From contig JAZKJV010006054.1 in the NCBI GenBank assembly GCA_037367405.1, positions 620,001 through 684,000 of the forward strand: 64,000 bases of DNA, read 5' to 3'. Position 1 is the first letter of the stretch. Every line of letters begins with the position of its first letter. A model generated the notes under the pieces. That model ran no database searches and had not been told where the DNA came from. It worked only from the letters and a program-made list of their open reading frames with translations. Below, one piece after another: positions 20,966 through 32,332 of the stretch. The position numbers and the translations under genes were made by a program. Source of the DNA: Ottelia alismoides (lineage: Eukaryota; Streptophyta; Magnoliopsida; Alismatales; Hydrocharitaceae).

Positions 20966-23820
20966 CCATACCAGAAAATGTTTGCAAGTTATAAATTAAC
21001 GTGTAAAAGTAAATGAAAAATAGAATTAAATACTGCGTAAAATAACAAATATTTTCTATGTTTTAACATTAATTCCATAAAATCGGTTTCTATTTCAAAA
21101 TGAATTTACCAAACATTTAAGTTATTCTTTTTCCTGGTTGGTCCACGTGGACCAACCAGGAGCCTCTGTGAGTTTACCCAGGTCAACTGCATGGTCTTTA
21201 CTGCCTGACCTGTCAGGCCTCGGAATACCGCCACTTCAAATTTTAGGAGGTGATCCATGGCTTGAGGAGCCTTGATTCCGTCATCAATTAGGCACTCTAC
21301 TCCATCCTCAACCTCACCCATGCGTCTGAACATCAACATCCTCACTCCAATGTGCACCACCCTGTGATCATCAGACCACCATCTCCATCTATTAATATAT
21401 CACCTATGTCCCCTTTTATCGATTTGATCCTTCTTAGGTTCCTCTTAGCCCTTAGATCATGCAAAAAAGGAGAGGACTTGGTGACAGGAGGTTTGCTCCG
21501 TCATTCTATAGTGAGGAGGATGTGCATCTGGAAAGATCCAACCGTCATCGGACCTCTGTCCAGGCGGTTCTGCCTCTTCAGTTGTAGGGCCGAAGAGAGT
21601 CCCTTTCTATCCTCTTTAGGTTAGTTTTAGCCATAGAGTTCACTTCTGCATTTTAATTTTAGTTTTTAGTTGTTAATTTAGTGTAAAATAGAAATTCCCC
21701 TTTTGACCTGGAGCTCGAGCTCCAGGCCAAATTCATCGTACTTCGCCCTTATTCCACCCCAACCTCCATTTTCAGTCCCCACCGCTTGCTTCACCTTTTG
21801 TCGATCTTCCCAACCCATATCTTGCAAGGATATGGCGAATAGAAGCTCAATCCTCCATCATCGCTAGAGCTTCATTGTCCATCTTATCCCCTCACTCTTC
21901 AACTTCAATTACCGGCAGAGACAACTTGCCTTGAGCCGCTCTAAACTTTTGTGCATGTATGAAGGGTTGACCCCCTCTTGGATCAGCAATCAAACCAGCC
22001 TTAGGTGCTCCAGGTTCATGAGATAGAATGACTCCCAGGTCCCATCGATGGGACTTGGGCCCTATTGACGACCTCCAACACATACGCAAGGAGCCTAGGA
22101 GTCAATAGCACCTGTTGGAGTAGGAATCAATGGTCGGAGGTAGGAATTAACGTCGAACAAAGCATCCCCCTCGGTTGTTCTTGATTATTCGTTCAAGCAC
22201 CTTCAGGGCCATCGAATAGAGAACACACCCACATCTAATCTAGGTCGTTCTAACAAAATGAAGCATAGCGCTCCCAGCAGTTAATCAGTGACTTAAGTGG
22301 TGTAAATATCAGTCGAGCCCCCCCAACTCTTTTGTAATTATATTTAGCTCCTGTAAATATTAAACTAAGGTTTAACTTTTGTGTAAATTTTGCAATTAGC
22401 CCTCAACGATTTTACTATATTGCATAATAGTCCATGCCAGCTCAACTCACGTGGCCCCCCACATGAGTTAAGCAAATTATTGGATTAATTGCATATAGAC
22501 CCTCTCACTATATTTTTATTATAATTATACCATTACAAGGTCTTGTATTTATTTATTTGTATTTCTATTTTGTTTAAACAACACCTGTGCTTGGAAAATA
22601 TGGGAAAATATATGAATGTGATCAATATTATGCTTGTTCACTCTACAATTTTCTTTTAGCATTTTCATGCATTTTCCCATTCACTTAGGTGCTATTTATT
22701 CTCTGTTTAAGTATAAAATACAAAAAATGGAAAAACTTACCAAAAATTTCAAAAAAAATTAATATTATATATTACTATATTATATAACTCTAGATAAAAA
22801 ATAACAAAAAATATAAGATAAAAACCTTAAAAATTGAAAAACCCTCCCAACGTTATAAAAAAATGCAAAAATCCTAAAAAAATCCCAAAAACAGTTTGTT
22901 GTTTTATATTTTTATATATACATATTACTAGATATTAAAAATAATTTTGAGTTTTTTTGACTTATTTGATTTTTTTTAAAACTCAAAACAATTCAGTCTA
23001 TATATGTATTCCATGTTTTGGACTATTTTATATATTAAAAATACATAAAAATTAGAAAAAATCACCAAAAATTCACAAAATTGGAATAAAATAAAAGAAG
23101 ATAAAACATTTTATTTTATTTTTTTAGTATTTATAGCTATATTTATAAATATAAAAGACTATATAGTATATATATCCTTATATATAATCAATAGTATTAT
23201 TAATTACAAAAACTTAAATATATTGTAAATCCTTTAGAAAATAAAAAGGACTATTTTTATTTGCATTTACTAAATTTATATATATTTATTATATATACCA
23301 TATAAATTATTTATATAATACATATTACATTATATATATGCATACTTATTATATCATTAAAAGTAAAAAAGAAATTGAAAAATAAAAAAAATATAAAAAG
23401 AAAATAAAAATTATAAAATTCAAGAAATATAAAACATTAAAAACCTGTAAAAATTAAATATATAAAAACCCACAAAAATTTTAAATAAATAGCAGATATA
23501 TTTGCACATATTTATTAAATAACAATAATAATTTATTTGTAGGGTTCCCTATGTTCGACACCCTATACTAGTCTATTCCCTATGTTCGACACCCTATACG
23601 TAGTTGACCACTATACACTTATTTGTAGGGTTAATAAATTTGAACTCCACACTTACATTGCATTATTTTACCATTACTTGTGGGTTATTATTGTTTGAAT
23701 TCACCTATTGTCTTTGGTCACCTCAACAACTGTTAATTATGTTTGATTAGCAGACCGATCTAGAGTGGCTCGACATCTACCTATAGCTCCCTCTGTCAGA
23801 CCATATATTCCCCTACCTCC
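20966..23820 (+). repeat. Remainder of Gypsy no. 1 3' LTR
   Basis: This is + strand LTR sequence continuing from where the inverted block stops. It has the G-box palindrome (21,133-21,160), a possible TATA-like TTAATATAT at 21,392-21,400, a GC-richer leader part (21,400-22,280), then an AT-rich R-U5 (22,290-23,760) with two tandem copies of CCCTATGTTCGACACCCTA at 23,548-23,600. The end resembles the 59,200-59,350 LTR end but the terminal CA and PBS are not found. Short frames (90 and 65 codons) carry no recognisable domain. Confidence 0.7.
21133..21160. promoter_or_regulatory. 28-bp perfect palindrome with G-box core
   Basis: CCTGGTTGGTCCAC and its exact complement meet at CCACGTGG. CACGTG is the G-box bound by plant bZIP and bHLH factors (established). 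Counterparts at the same LTR position are at 36,423, 42,618, 44,983 and about 56,475. Confidence 0.8.
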
Positions 23821-23829
23821 CCCTTTTTT

Positions 23830-26345
23830 TCCATTTTTTTGGTGATAACCCACTGCTCGAGACGCTTCAATTCCTTCATAAAAAATGTTCACAGCGTGAT
23901 CGATCATTACACCCTACCTTCTAATCATCCAAAAATTCGACGAATCGCTTGCTACCTCGTGATCTTTCCACCTGCCACCTTTGTTCTATAAATAAACAAA
24001 AACGACCCCCTTTTTGCAATTTTAGTCCTCTTTTCCCTTCGTAACCCCAAGAATCTTTAAGGGGCGAGTCTCCCTTAGTGATAGGAAGGAGAAACTCCTT
24101 GATTTGAGGTATGGATAAGGTCAAAGAAGGAGAGATTTGCCTTACCGGAGCACCTCTGGTGGATCTCTCTTCTCCTTGGCCCTAGGTCTGGTAGAGATTC
24201 TTACTTTAGATTTTTTATTTTGCATTTTAATCCAATATCATATTTTAGGATTTATTTTTATCAATTAGTTAGTAATTTAGGTGTAATTTCAAATCTTTAG
24301 TTTTTTGAAGCTTCAAGCTCAGCTCTATTTTATCATGCTTTTGAATGTAATTCGACCCACGAACACCTCCATCTCCTTCCCCGACTTTTTCTCCATCATT
24401 CACACCATCTTCCCTCTTGATTTTACAAGGATCCAGCTCAATTGATCTCGCTCTTCCATCCTTCATCGGATCTCAAACACCCCTCCATATCATTGTGCCC
24501 AGTAGCTTCAACTTGGGTCGAGAGCACTGCTCTCGGGCCCTTCTAGCATTTTGTGCAAGAAGCATGCTCAAAGGAGCACATGGGAGTCAACTCAAATCAA
24601 CATCTGAAGCCCTAGGTTACCAAGAACAACTAAGAGCTCCATGTCCCCATCTCTAGAACCTGGACACATTCGAAGCTTCCTGTAGATGCAGAGTGACCCT
24701 ACGAAGGATTTGAGTTAATTAGGAGGCTCGGACAACGTTGGAGGCACGGGAATTTGGAGATCGAAGCTCAAAGAAGAACCCATTCTTCCATGTTCTTCCA
24801 ACACCATCCACAATTGTCATATCAAAGCCATGACCCAAATCTAATCAGGCCATCCAATATCAGAAGAACTGGTACACACGCCTGACCACCTGATCACTTA
24901 AATGCCATGATGTGGCGAACGGAGTCGTCGATTCGTGCCTTTAAGGGGTAAAGTGCAAAGCCCCCCTCCCCCACCTGCTTTTTATATTTACTAAATATCC
25001 TTGTAAATGTTTACGTAAGTGTAATATTTTAGGTATAATTTCTAAGGACCCCCTGAGCTTCCTAGATATTACATACTTGTCCTCCTGCATCACTTGTAGG
25101 GGCACATGTTTTTCTGTAAAAATTACTAGCATACCTGTGTACTTATTAGACATGTTATTAAATGCCTTAAATGTTTTATTAAATTACAAATAGTTCCCTA
25201 TCGGTTTGTATTTTTATTTCTTATCTTTTAATTTTTTTAAATTGTTTAAGTGCTCTAAAAATTGCAGGAAAATTACAGTGTATGTTTGACATAATCTTTG
25301 GTCACGTCCATATTTTATTTAGCATTTTTCTAATTTCCTATTTATTAAAAATTAAAAACAAGATTTTTATTCCATGTTTGATTATTAAATCCCTAAAAAT
25401 ATCAAAACACCTTTAAAAAAATCCAAAAACAATTAGTATCTATATTAATATATTCTACCTTTAGACCAAAAATCATTAAAAAAATATAAAAAGAAATATT
25501 AAAAATCACAAAACCCTAAAACATTATAAAAATTTCATTTAAACTCCAAAAAAATGTTTTCTATTCTATATTTTTCTTTACTATATATATTATATACTAA
25601 AAATAGTTTTGGGATTTTTTGACAGCTATTACCTATTTTTAAATCCCAAAACAATTTGGCTCTGATATTCTACTCATTGTTTTGTATATTTTACTATTTA
25701 AAAAATACATAAAAGTTAGAAAACAAATCACTGAAAATTACCAAAAAATAAAGAAAAATATTAAAAACATAAAAACATTTTATTTTGAATATTCTAACTA
25801 TATATTTAAAATATAAAATCCACACACACACACATACACACATATATATATTATATACTTATTATATCACTTATATAATACGTATTATTATTACATATAA
25901 ATATATATTATATCTTAAAAATAAAAAAAGAAACTAAAAAAATGTAAAAGTAAAAGACAACTAAAATTAAAAATTATAAAATATATAAAATATAAAACCA
26001 TTAAAAATCCATAAAAAGTTAATATATAATTTAAAACCCAAAAAAGGTATAAAAAATTTAAAAAGTACAATAATAACTATTACTAATTAGTAATAATTAT
26101 ACCTATCCCCTATTACTCTTAGTTGTTTGACACCTACACTTGTGTAGTATACATGCATTTTGTAGGGAATAAATTCATCTCACTTGATTTTCATTAATAT
26201 ATATTGTAATGGGTCGATTGTTGACTTATTCGAATTGATTGGATACCGAGGGCCAAGAGGGTTGATACAACTATTACTAGATCTCACTTGTCGGGCACCA
26301 CAAGCTCCTCCAAGATTGGACGTTAGCTGCTTCAATTTTATCTGA
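23830..26345 (+). repeat. 5'-truncated Athila-like LTR, + strand
   Basis: This is a second LTR of the same family directly downstream of the first. It begins within U3 about 150 bp before a TATA box and runs through a GC-richer leader (24,000-24,940) and AT-rich R-U5 (24,950-26,220). It ends near CCTCCAAGATTGGACGTTAG...TTCAATTTTATC, closely matching the LTR end at 59,308-59,354. The PBS that should follow is absent; the minus-strand Copia begins instead. The microsatellite-like ACACACACACA...TATATATA lies at 25,820-25,850. Confidence 0.7.
23986..23994 (+). promoter_or_regulatory. TATA box in the truncated LTR
   Basis: CTATAAATA is followed by A-rich sequence and a CT-rich leader. It matches the CTATAAATA at the equivalent place in the minus-strand LTRs (36,182-36,190 and 44,739-44,747). 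Confidence 0.7.
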
Positions 26346-26439
26346 CTAATCAATGTCTAATAGTTTTAAACTAGCCATCGTAGCCATTCGTAGACTACTC
26401 TTAAACATATACCTACAACATACTAGTCAAAAGCCTTTT

Positions 26440-27850
26440 CGGTCAAAGGTTTGGTAAGCGGATAAACAACATTTTTGGTAGAGGTAACGTATAACCATAA
26501 TTTTTTATTATCCTGAATTATGCGATGCCTTCTTTCCTCATGCTTACTCTTTTAATGCCACATGGCTTTCTTCACTTGCGTTATGAAACCCATGTTATTG
26601 TATACCAATGGAAATGGGAGAATCTCCAAAGGAAAATACACCAAGTTCCAAGATGAACTTGTGTAATCACATAGCTTCTTTAGTGACATCAAATGCAACA
26701 ATGTAGAGTTGTAGAATCTGTCATGGTATCATGCTTCTTGCTTCTCCATCTCACATCACCATTGTTCAATAAGAATATGAACCCTGACGTTGACTTCCTA
26801 TCATCCACATCATATTGAAGTTTGAATCTATGCGCCCTAGGACTTTCAAGTCATTATATCTATGAACCAAGACGTAGTCTTGAATTCTTCTTAGGTACAT
26901 AAAGATGTTATTCATTACACTCAAGTTGTTTTCTGTAGAAGGATTTGTAACGACTTACACATCCACTACATGGTAGATATTTGGTATTGTACACATCATG
27001 ACATTCATCAAGCTTCCTACAATTGATGCATAAGGGCATCGATCCATAGCCTTCTTATCCTCAATACTTTGAGGTGGCATCCCTTTAAATAGGTTAATAC
27101 CATGTCTTAAGAGAAAGAAGCCTTTCTTGGATGTATCCATATAGAATCTTTCCAAGATTTTCTTAATGCATCCTTGTTGTGATAGTCCTAATATCCTCTT
27201 TTCTCTATTTATAAACAACTTCATACCTAAGATGTAAGAGGCTTCCCCGAGAACTTTCATCCCAATTATATGGTACAACTAGATCTAACACTGGTCATCA
27301 TCCCAATATAATTTCAAATGATTAGAATGTCTTCTACATATAGCATGGCGAATACAATGGCGCTCCCAGTAAGTTCCTTTTACACACATGGTTTATCAGG
27401 AGTAAATGAAATCATGACTCTTTATGGTTTCAAGAAGTCAGATGTTCCAACTACAAGAATCTTGTTTATGTCCATCGATGGATTTCGTCAGCTTGCACAC
27501 TTTTCCTTCCTCAACTATGAGAAATGTAATCTTGACGTCCATCTGCCAGATGTCATAGTCAAGTTGTGCAGTCGTTGCTAGCAAAACCTGATGGATTTAC
27601 GCATAGCTACATGTGAGAATGTCTTATCGTAGTCGATTCCTTCTCTCTATGTATGTCCTTGGCTATGAGTTATGCCTAGAAGGTCTCTACCTTTCCATCA
27701 AGTCCCCTCTTTCTCTTGAAGATTCATATACACTCAATGGGTTTAACCTTTAGGTTGATCTTTAAGGAATCCATACACCATTGTTGTACATGAAGTATGC
27801 TTCAAACTTCATTGCTGGAATCCATCTATCCATGTCATGATCTATTAATG
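26440..27850 (-). pseudogene. Copia RT-RNase H, decayed
   Basis: The best stretch is a 107-codon frame (27,278-26,955) with LGEASYILGMKLFINREKR-like, LGLSQQGCIKKILERF and GFFLLRHGINLF, then RCPYASIVGSLMN: the conserved RT-to-RNase H connection of plant Copia. Upstream (27,340-27,290) the catalytic YVDD reads YVED. KRKRGLDGKVETF marks the RT start at about 27,720-27,680. The C-terminal PLTKPLTEKAF, which ends plant Copia Pol, lies at about 26,460-26,430. Stops and frameshifts separate all blocks. Confidence 0.85.
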
Positions 27851-28049
27851 CTTCAACATTTGAATTTATATTATCACAAGACTCTTCTGATACATGGAAT
27901 CTGGGTAATTTTACCACACTTGAACTCTTTCTAAGAGATATATCTGTCGTCTTCTATTATCTTATTAGTTTCTGATATAGGAACCTCACTAGACTCAACA
28001 AGTTATTTTACTTCATTGTTATCTAGACTCTTAAGGAATTCATCTTCTT

Positions 28050-28790
28050 GAAATTTTATGTCTCCTAAGACAAACACTTTTCGAGTTTCAAGATCATAAA
28101 GTAGGCATCTATATCATTCTTCGCATATCTAGTAAAGTACCACTCTCGAGTGTGAGATTCCAACTTGCTTGCATCCACATTTTTGCATGGACTAAACAAC
28201 CCCAAATTTTTAAGTGCCGTACATTTGGATAATTCCGAACCGCAACTCATGATGGGTTTTAGATAATGATTTCCTTGGAATATTGTTTAGAACATAGGTT
28301 GTATTCTCTATTGCATGTCCCTAGAAACTAAGAGGTAAGTGTTCTCTACTAATCATTAACCTCGCAATGTCGAACATGGTTTTGTTGCACCTCTCTGCAG
28401 CTTTGTTGAGTTGAGGAGCACCTTAAGGAATCATATTGAAAATTATTCCTCTATCCTTAAGGTATTCTTAGAATTCCACGGAGAGGTATTCACCATCTGG
28501 GTCGGATAAGAATCATTTGATCTTCTCTCTTATTTAGTTCTCAGCCAAAGCCATGAATTGTTTAAAATTTTCAAATGTTTTAGAGTTGTAATGTAACAGG
28601 AAGATAAATTGTACCACCAACGATCATTAATAAAAGTCACATAATATTTATGGCCATTATGTGTTGAGGTGCTAAATGGACTACACACATCGGTATGCAT
28701 TCAGTCAAGTGTACCTTCACATCTTGCACCTTTCTTGGACAAGGGTGCCCTAAACAAGTATCCCCGAATACAATACTAGCTAGTTGGTAA
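28050..28790 (-). pseudogene. Copia integrase, decayed
   Basis: TDVCSPFSTSTHNGHKYYVTFIND (28,713-28,642) corresponds to the TDVCGP... block with the first catalytic Asp. SDPDGEYL-like sequence (about 28,510-28,490) holds the second. GAPQLNKAAERCNKTM (28,425-28,375) holds the Glu of the DDE triad. KIWGC-like and the C-terminal domain lie at 28,220-28,060. Several frameshifts and stops intervene. Confidence 0.85.
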
Positions 28791-28799
28791 ATCTCAGAC

Positions 28800-29479
28800 T
28801 TCTACAAATTACACAGCTCCATTTTTTACCAATCTATTAATCCTATCAACATACATATATCCAAGTATTTGATGATGGATCATTATCAAATGAACCTCAT
28901 CCTCACTTGATCTTTTAGGGGCATTATAATTAGTGGTATAACATTCGTGATGGATTCATTCATGTTGCAAAGTCCACCAAGATTGATAAAACCCTATAAT
29001 ATAACCATAAGGACTTATGGTATGTTTTTTACATAATAGAAAAGAATATTCATGTCTAATAAGATTAAATATATATAGTAAGTTCCTTTTAATATCTGGA
29101 ATATAACGACATTCACTAATCACTAGTACTCCTCCACTAGATAACTATAGTTTGCATGTTCCAATGGCGACCGCTACGATAGTTACAAATACCATCTGGA
29201 AAAAAAATCTCCATTCGTCAGTCTTTCTAGTTTCCTAAAACACTGCAACACATTGCATACATGAAGATAAGCATCAGAATCAACAATCCAACTTCCTTCT
29301 CATCCTACAAGTTAGTTGGTTTTAATGATGAATATATGTGTCTTATTGATCAGAATTATACCTTTGTCATTCTTTAGTTTTTTAGATATTCTGGTCAATT
29401 GCACTTTCAGTGACTTATTTTATTACAGTGGTGTCAGACAACCATTTTCTTCGATGCAGATATGTTGAAGCTTTAAAAG
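28800..29479 (-). other. Expected protease and GAG-pre-integrase region
   Basis: Position between gag and integrase implies protease and the GAG-pre-integrase domain. I see no intact D(S/T)G motif or zinc-binding pattern. The sequence is AT-rich and stop-filled on the minus strand. Confidence 0.35.
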
Positions 29480-30220
29480 TTTGGGCAATAGCTTGACCTT
29501 TCTTCTTCTCCTCCTTTTGGACCAGACTCTTCCGAGATCCATGCTTCCTATAATGCATCCTTTTAACTTATGTAACCATTGCAATAGATGAGGGTTTTTC
29601 TTTCTTCCTTATATCCTCAATGGGCTTTAATGTACAAATATAATGCAATATTTGTCATATTCAACATGTTCGTGTTGTATGACATGATGAAGTTAGTGAA
29701 AGACTTGGGGAGAGACAAGAGAATGAACTTTGTCTGCATTTCTACATCCATCAGACCCAGGGGTATCCAGTTCAGAAATGTACCCAAACATTTGGAGTAG
29801 ATGTTCTCTTACTGAGGTGCCTTCTTCCATCTTACAATGAAGCAAGTCCTTCATTAAGTTGTATTGCTAGGTGTTCTTCACATCTCTAAATATATCCTTC
29901 TGATTCGGTAGGATGTCCTGAGCAGATTCAATGTCTATATGTTGGCTATGAAGCACATTAAGCAATGAACTAAGAATGTAGCGACGAGTGAAAGGATGAT
30001 TCTCGTCTTACTTCTTGTTGAAACCTTAGGCATCCTTGGTCTAAGGGTCATCATAGTTCTCAGTTGAGAGTACATACAATATGTGCTCTGGTGAAAGTAC
30101 AAGGTCCAAATTATATTTTCAATCTAAATAATTTGATCATGTAGACTAATTAACTTTGAATATTTTGTTGAATAAGTGAAGGGACTTCATCTGAAATTAA
30201 AAAATTTACATTTTTAGTAA
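29480..30220 (-). pseudogene. Copia gag, decayed
   Basis: The N-terminal NYLDWKYNLDLVLSPE-like segment (30,135-30,085) matches the conserved N(Y/F).DWKRNLDIVL of Copia Gag. At 29,800-29,600 the frame reads a LGVPMDVEMQTKFILLSLPKSF-like block followed by NFIMSYNTNMLNMT, the core of the UBN2/retrotran_gag domain. A Lys-rich stretch and a degenerate CCHC knuckle follow to 29,480. Frameshifted and stop-interrupted. Confidence 0.8.
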
Positions 30221-30826
30221 ACCTTAATTAAGTTGATTTTATTTTAAACCAATATTTTCTTGCATTTTCATAATTTGAAAGTCCTCTCTTTTTCAACTTT
30301 CAAAGCTTGAGGTCTGCCAACCAAATACCTCAAGCGAGATATTGGATCTCCTTTCCACTTTCATCACATCTCAATTATATGATGACATGTAACTAAAGTA
30401 AAAGAAGCATGAACTCAATCCGCCTTACAAGTTCAACTTGCATTCCTATTGTTCAATCTTTAACACCCCTGTCCACCACTCCTAAAGTGATGTTGTCATG
30501 TTTTTAATTAAACCTACCATCAATGAACATATATGATATACTACGGGTGACCTAATACCACCTCAATTATATGAGGAGCAATATTGGGATTAATATGCCT
30601 CAATTCCATGATGATCTGCTATGATCTTTGAACAAAATCCAAGTCTACATGCACTTTCTACATATGATCTTCTTTCGGATGCCACAAAATAATGGAAAAT
30701 AGCAACAACATCATTTACCGCTGATTCATTCGGAATATAAATGTATCACTAAAATATTGTACTAGTAAACATGGAATATAACCTTTTGTCTTTTAGACCT
30801 GGATGTAATCCATATCCTCTAAATGA
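30221..30826 (-). other. Copia leader, conserved block
   Basis: This is the untranslated leader between PBS and gag. Its part 30,495-30,300 (minus strand) aligns to 1,968-2,200 of the + strand Copia. Shared words include CAACATCAC(T/C)TTAGG, GGGTGTTAAAGA and ATGCAAGTTG(A/G)ACTTG. No ORF. Confidence 0.75.
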
Positions 30827-30841
30827 GGCTCTAATACACAT
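30827..30841 (-). other. Degenerate initiator-Met primer-binding site
   Basis: The minus strand reads TGTGTATTAGAGCC, a decayed version of TGGTATCAGAGCC. It sits just inside a CA dinucleotide (minus strand, 30,845-30,844) that can serve as the LTR end. Confidence 0.65.
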
Positions 30842-30843
30842 CA

Positions 30844-31516
30844 TGGAAACATAAAAAATATGAATCAAATTTGTAATAAAAGGTTCTCATCCTATGAGCA
30901 ATAATACAATCATATAAAAATATTGCAAATGCAAAACTACATGGTAATAGAAAATATTTTAGCATCGTTTTAGAATATCACAAGAGTATAGGAATATACA
31001 GTTGATGCTTGGGCTCTAAAATAAGATACCTCTTGACTTTTAATAAAAAGTTCTCATTTTATGAGAATTAATGCAATCGCATAAAAAAATTTATTGTAGA
31101 TGCGAAACTACATGGTAACAGAAACTATTTTGGCACCATTTTAGAATATCAACAAAATATAAGAATAAATATATGATGCATGGACTCTAAAATAAAATAC
31201 CTCCTGATTTTAGTTCGATATGACGGATGCATGCACCTGCAGGCAGGATGATGATTCATGGTACTTCATGAAAACTTGAGAATCCTTCTCCACCAAGTCT
31301 TCCACACTAAAAAAATCTATAATGATCTCTACCTTCTGATTCTATCTAATAAAATCAATCTTTCTACTCTTGCAGAAGAATGAAGAAGAATGTGGATCCT
31401 CTTGCAATGGCCGAGTGAATAGAGAAGGGAGAAGAAGCTACATGTCAAACGGCCTAAGATTTATGGTGATACTCATAAAACTAGCGTGTATAGAGATAAG
31501 AAGAACAATGGTCGAT
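30844..31516 (-). repeat. Probable 5' LTR of the minus-strand Copia, R-U5 part
   Basis: The sequence adjoins the PBS and has the layout of the + strand Copia LTR end. A CT-rich leader with ...GGCCATTGCAAGAGGATCC (minus strand, near 31,412-31,390) lies about 600 bp from the LTR end, and TCTATACA, possibly a degraded TATA box, lies near 31,478-31,490. Internally it contains a 167-bp tandem duplication. Interrupted at 31,516 by the hAT-like element. Confidence 0.55.
30874..31211. repeat. Tandem duplication, unit about 167-171 bp
   Basis: Copies at 30,874-31,040 and 31,041-31,211 share TAATAAAA(G/A)GTTCTCAT, AAACTACATGGTAA and CTCTAAAATAA(G/A)ATACCTC, and diverge by perhaps 20%. A local duplication within the Copia LTR. 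Confidence 0.85.
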
Positions 31517-32332
31517 TAGGGGTGTAAACAAAATAAACCTAAGTGAACCTACAATTTTTAGGTTCGGTCTGTTTATTTGATCAAGCTTAAACTTGTGTTC
31601 ATGTTCAGTTCGTTTATTTTCGAAAAAAATATGAACGGAGTCTCTATTTAATCGAATCGAACCTAAGTGAATATCAAACTTAGAATTCTCTAAAGAGAGG
31701 GAATGAAAAGAAAAAATGGATGTGTGTGTGTCTATAATTAGAATAAATATTCATTCAGTTTTTTCTTTGTCTAACTTTTCTTCATCTTTTAGAAAAAATG
31801 GATTAATAAGGAGTCTTCTATTTCGAAAAAAATAATTGTAATATATTTTTGCATCATTCGGATGTGGGATAAGGAATAAGATGGGTATAAGCGATAAATA
31901 AGGTTTATACTTATTCTGTAGATTTGAGGATAAATAAGGGAGAAGTACTAGACATATAGATGAATGATGTTGTAACCACAATGTGACCATTTATTTTTAG
32001 ATAGTTTATATAAGATAAAACATACTTATCCCGTACATAGTCACTTATCTCCAGACAAAGCCCAGTTATCTTAAGACAAAATCCACTTATCTCAAAACAA
32101 GGTCCACTTATGTAGATAAGGATTTGTAAATATGTCTATATATGTGTTTATCAAGCTTTTAATGAATCAAACTTTAGCGAACTTATGATTTTTAGGGGCG
32201 GTTCATTTATTTAATCGATCTTAAACTAGTGTTTAGGTTCGGTTTGTTTATTTCCAAACGAAATCTGAATCAAACTTTTAACAAGTCGAATCTGAGCGAA
32301 TATCAAACTTTGTGAATTTTCTTACACCCATA
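31517..32332. mobile_element. hAT-like non-autonomous element, 816 bp
   Basis: The ends TAGGGGTGTAA... and ...TTACACCCATA are imperfect terminal inverted repeats of the TAGGGGTG type common in plant hAT elements. The flanks TGGTCGAT (31,509-31,516) and ATGTCGAT (32,333-32,340) match at 6 of 8 bases, as expected for an aged 8-bp duplication. No transposase is encoded. The two halves carry a ~150-bp direct repeat (31,541-31,690 and 32,160-32,310; e.g. CGAACCTAAGTGAATATCAAACTT versus CGAATCTGAGCGAATATCAAACTT, given here as variants) instead of extended inverted arms. The middle includes a 79-codon minus frame with no recognisable product. Confidence 0.75.

Larger units (their letters stand above)
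10086..23820 (+). mobile_element. Athila/Tat-type Ty3/Gypsy element no. 1, 5'-truncated
   Basis: Domains follow Gypsy order on the + strand: gag tail, protease, RT, RNase H, integrase, a 2.2-kb 3' UTR, then a 3' LTR. The protein blocks (KDHFPLPFID, FGTYVFHKMPFGLCN, VADHLSRL, YGKPCHLPVELIHK) are those of the OTA (Athila/Tat) clade. The 5' LTR, leader and most of gag are absent. A 3.6-kb foreign insertion interrupts the protease-RT spacer (11,034-14,632), and about 1 kb at the 3' UTR/LTR border appears inverted (19,936-20,965). All coding parts are pseudogenes. Confidence 0.85.

Noticed and set aside
24417..24656. 79-codon + frame downstream of the LTR TATA box at 23,986
   Set aside because: It lies in LTR leader sequence, is not shared as an open frame with the other LTRs, and has no recognisable domain.
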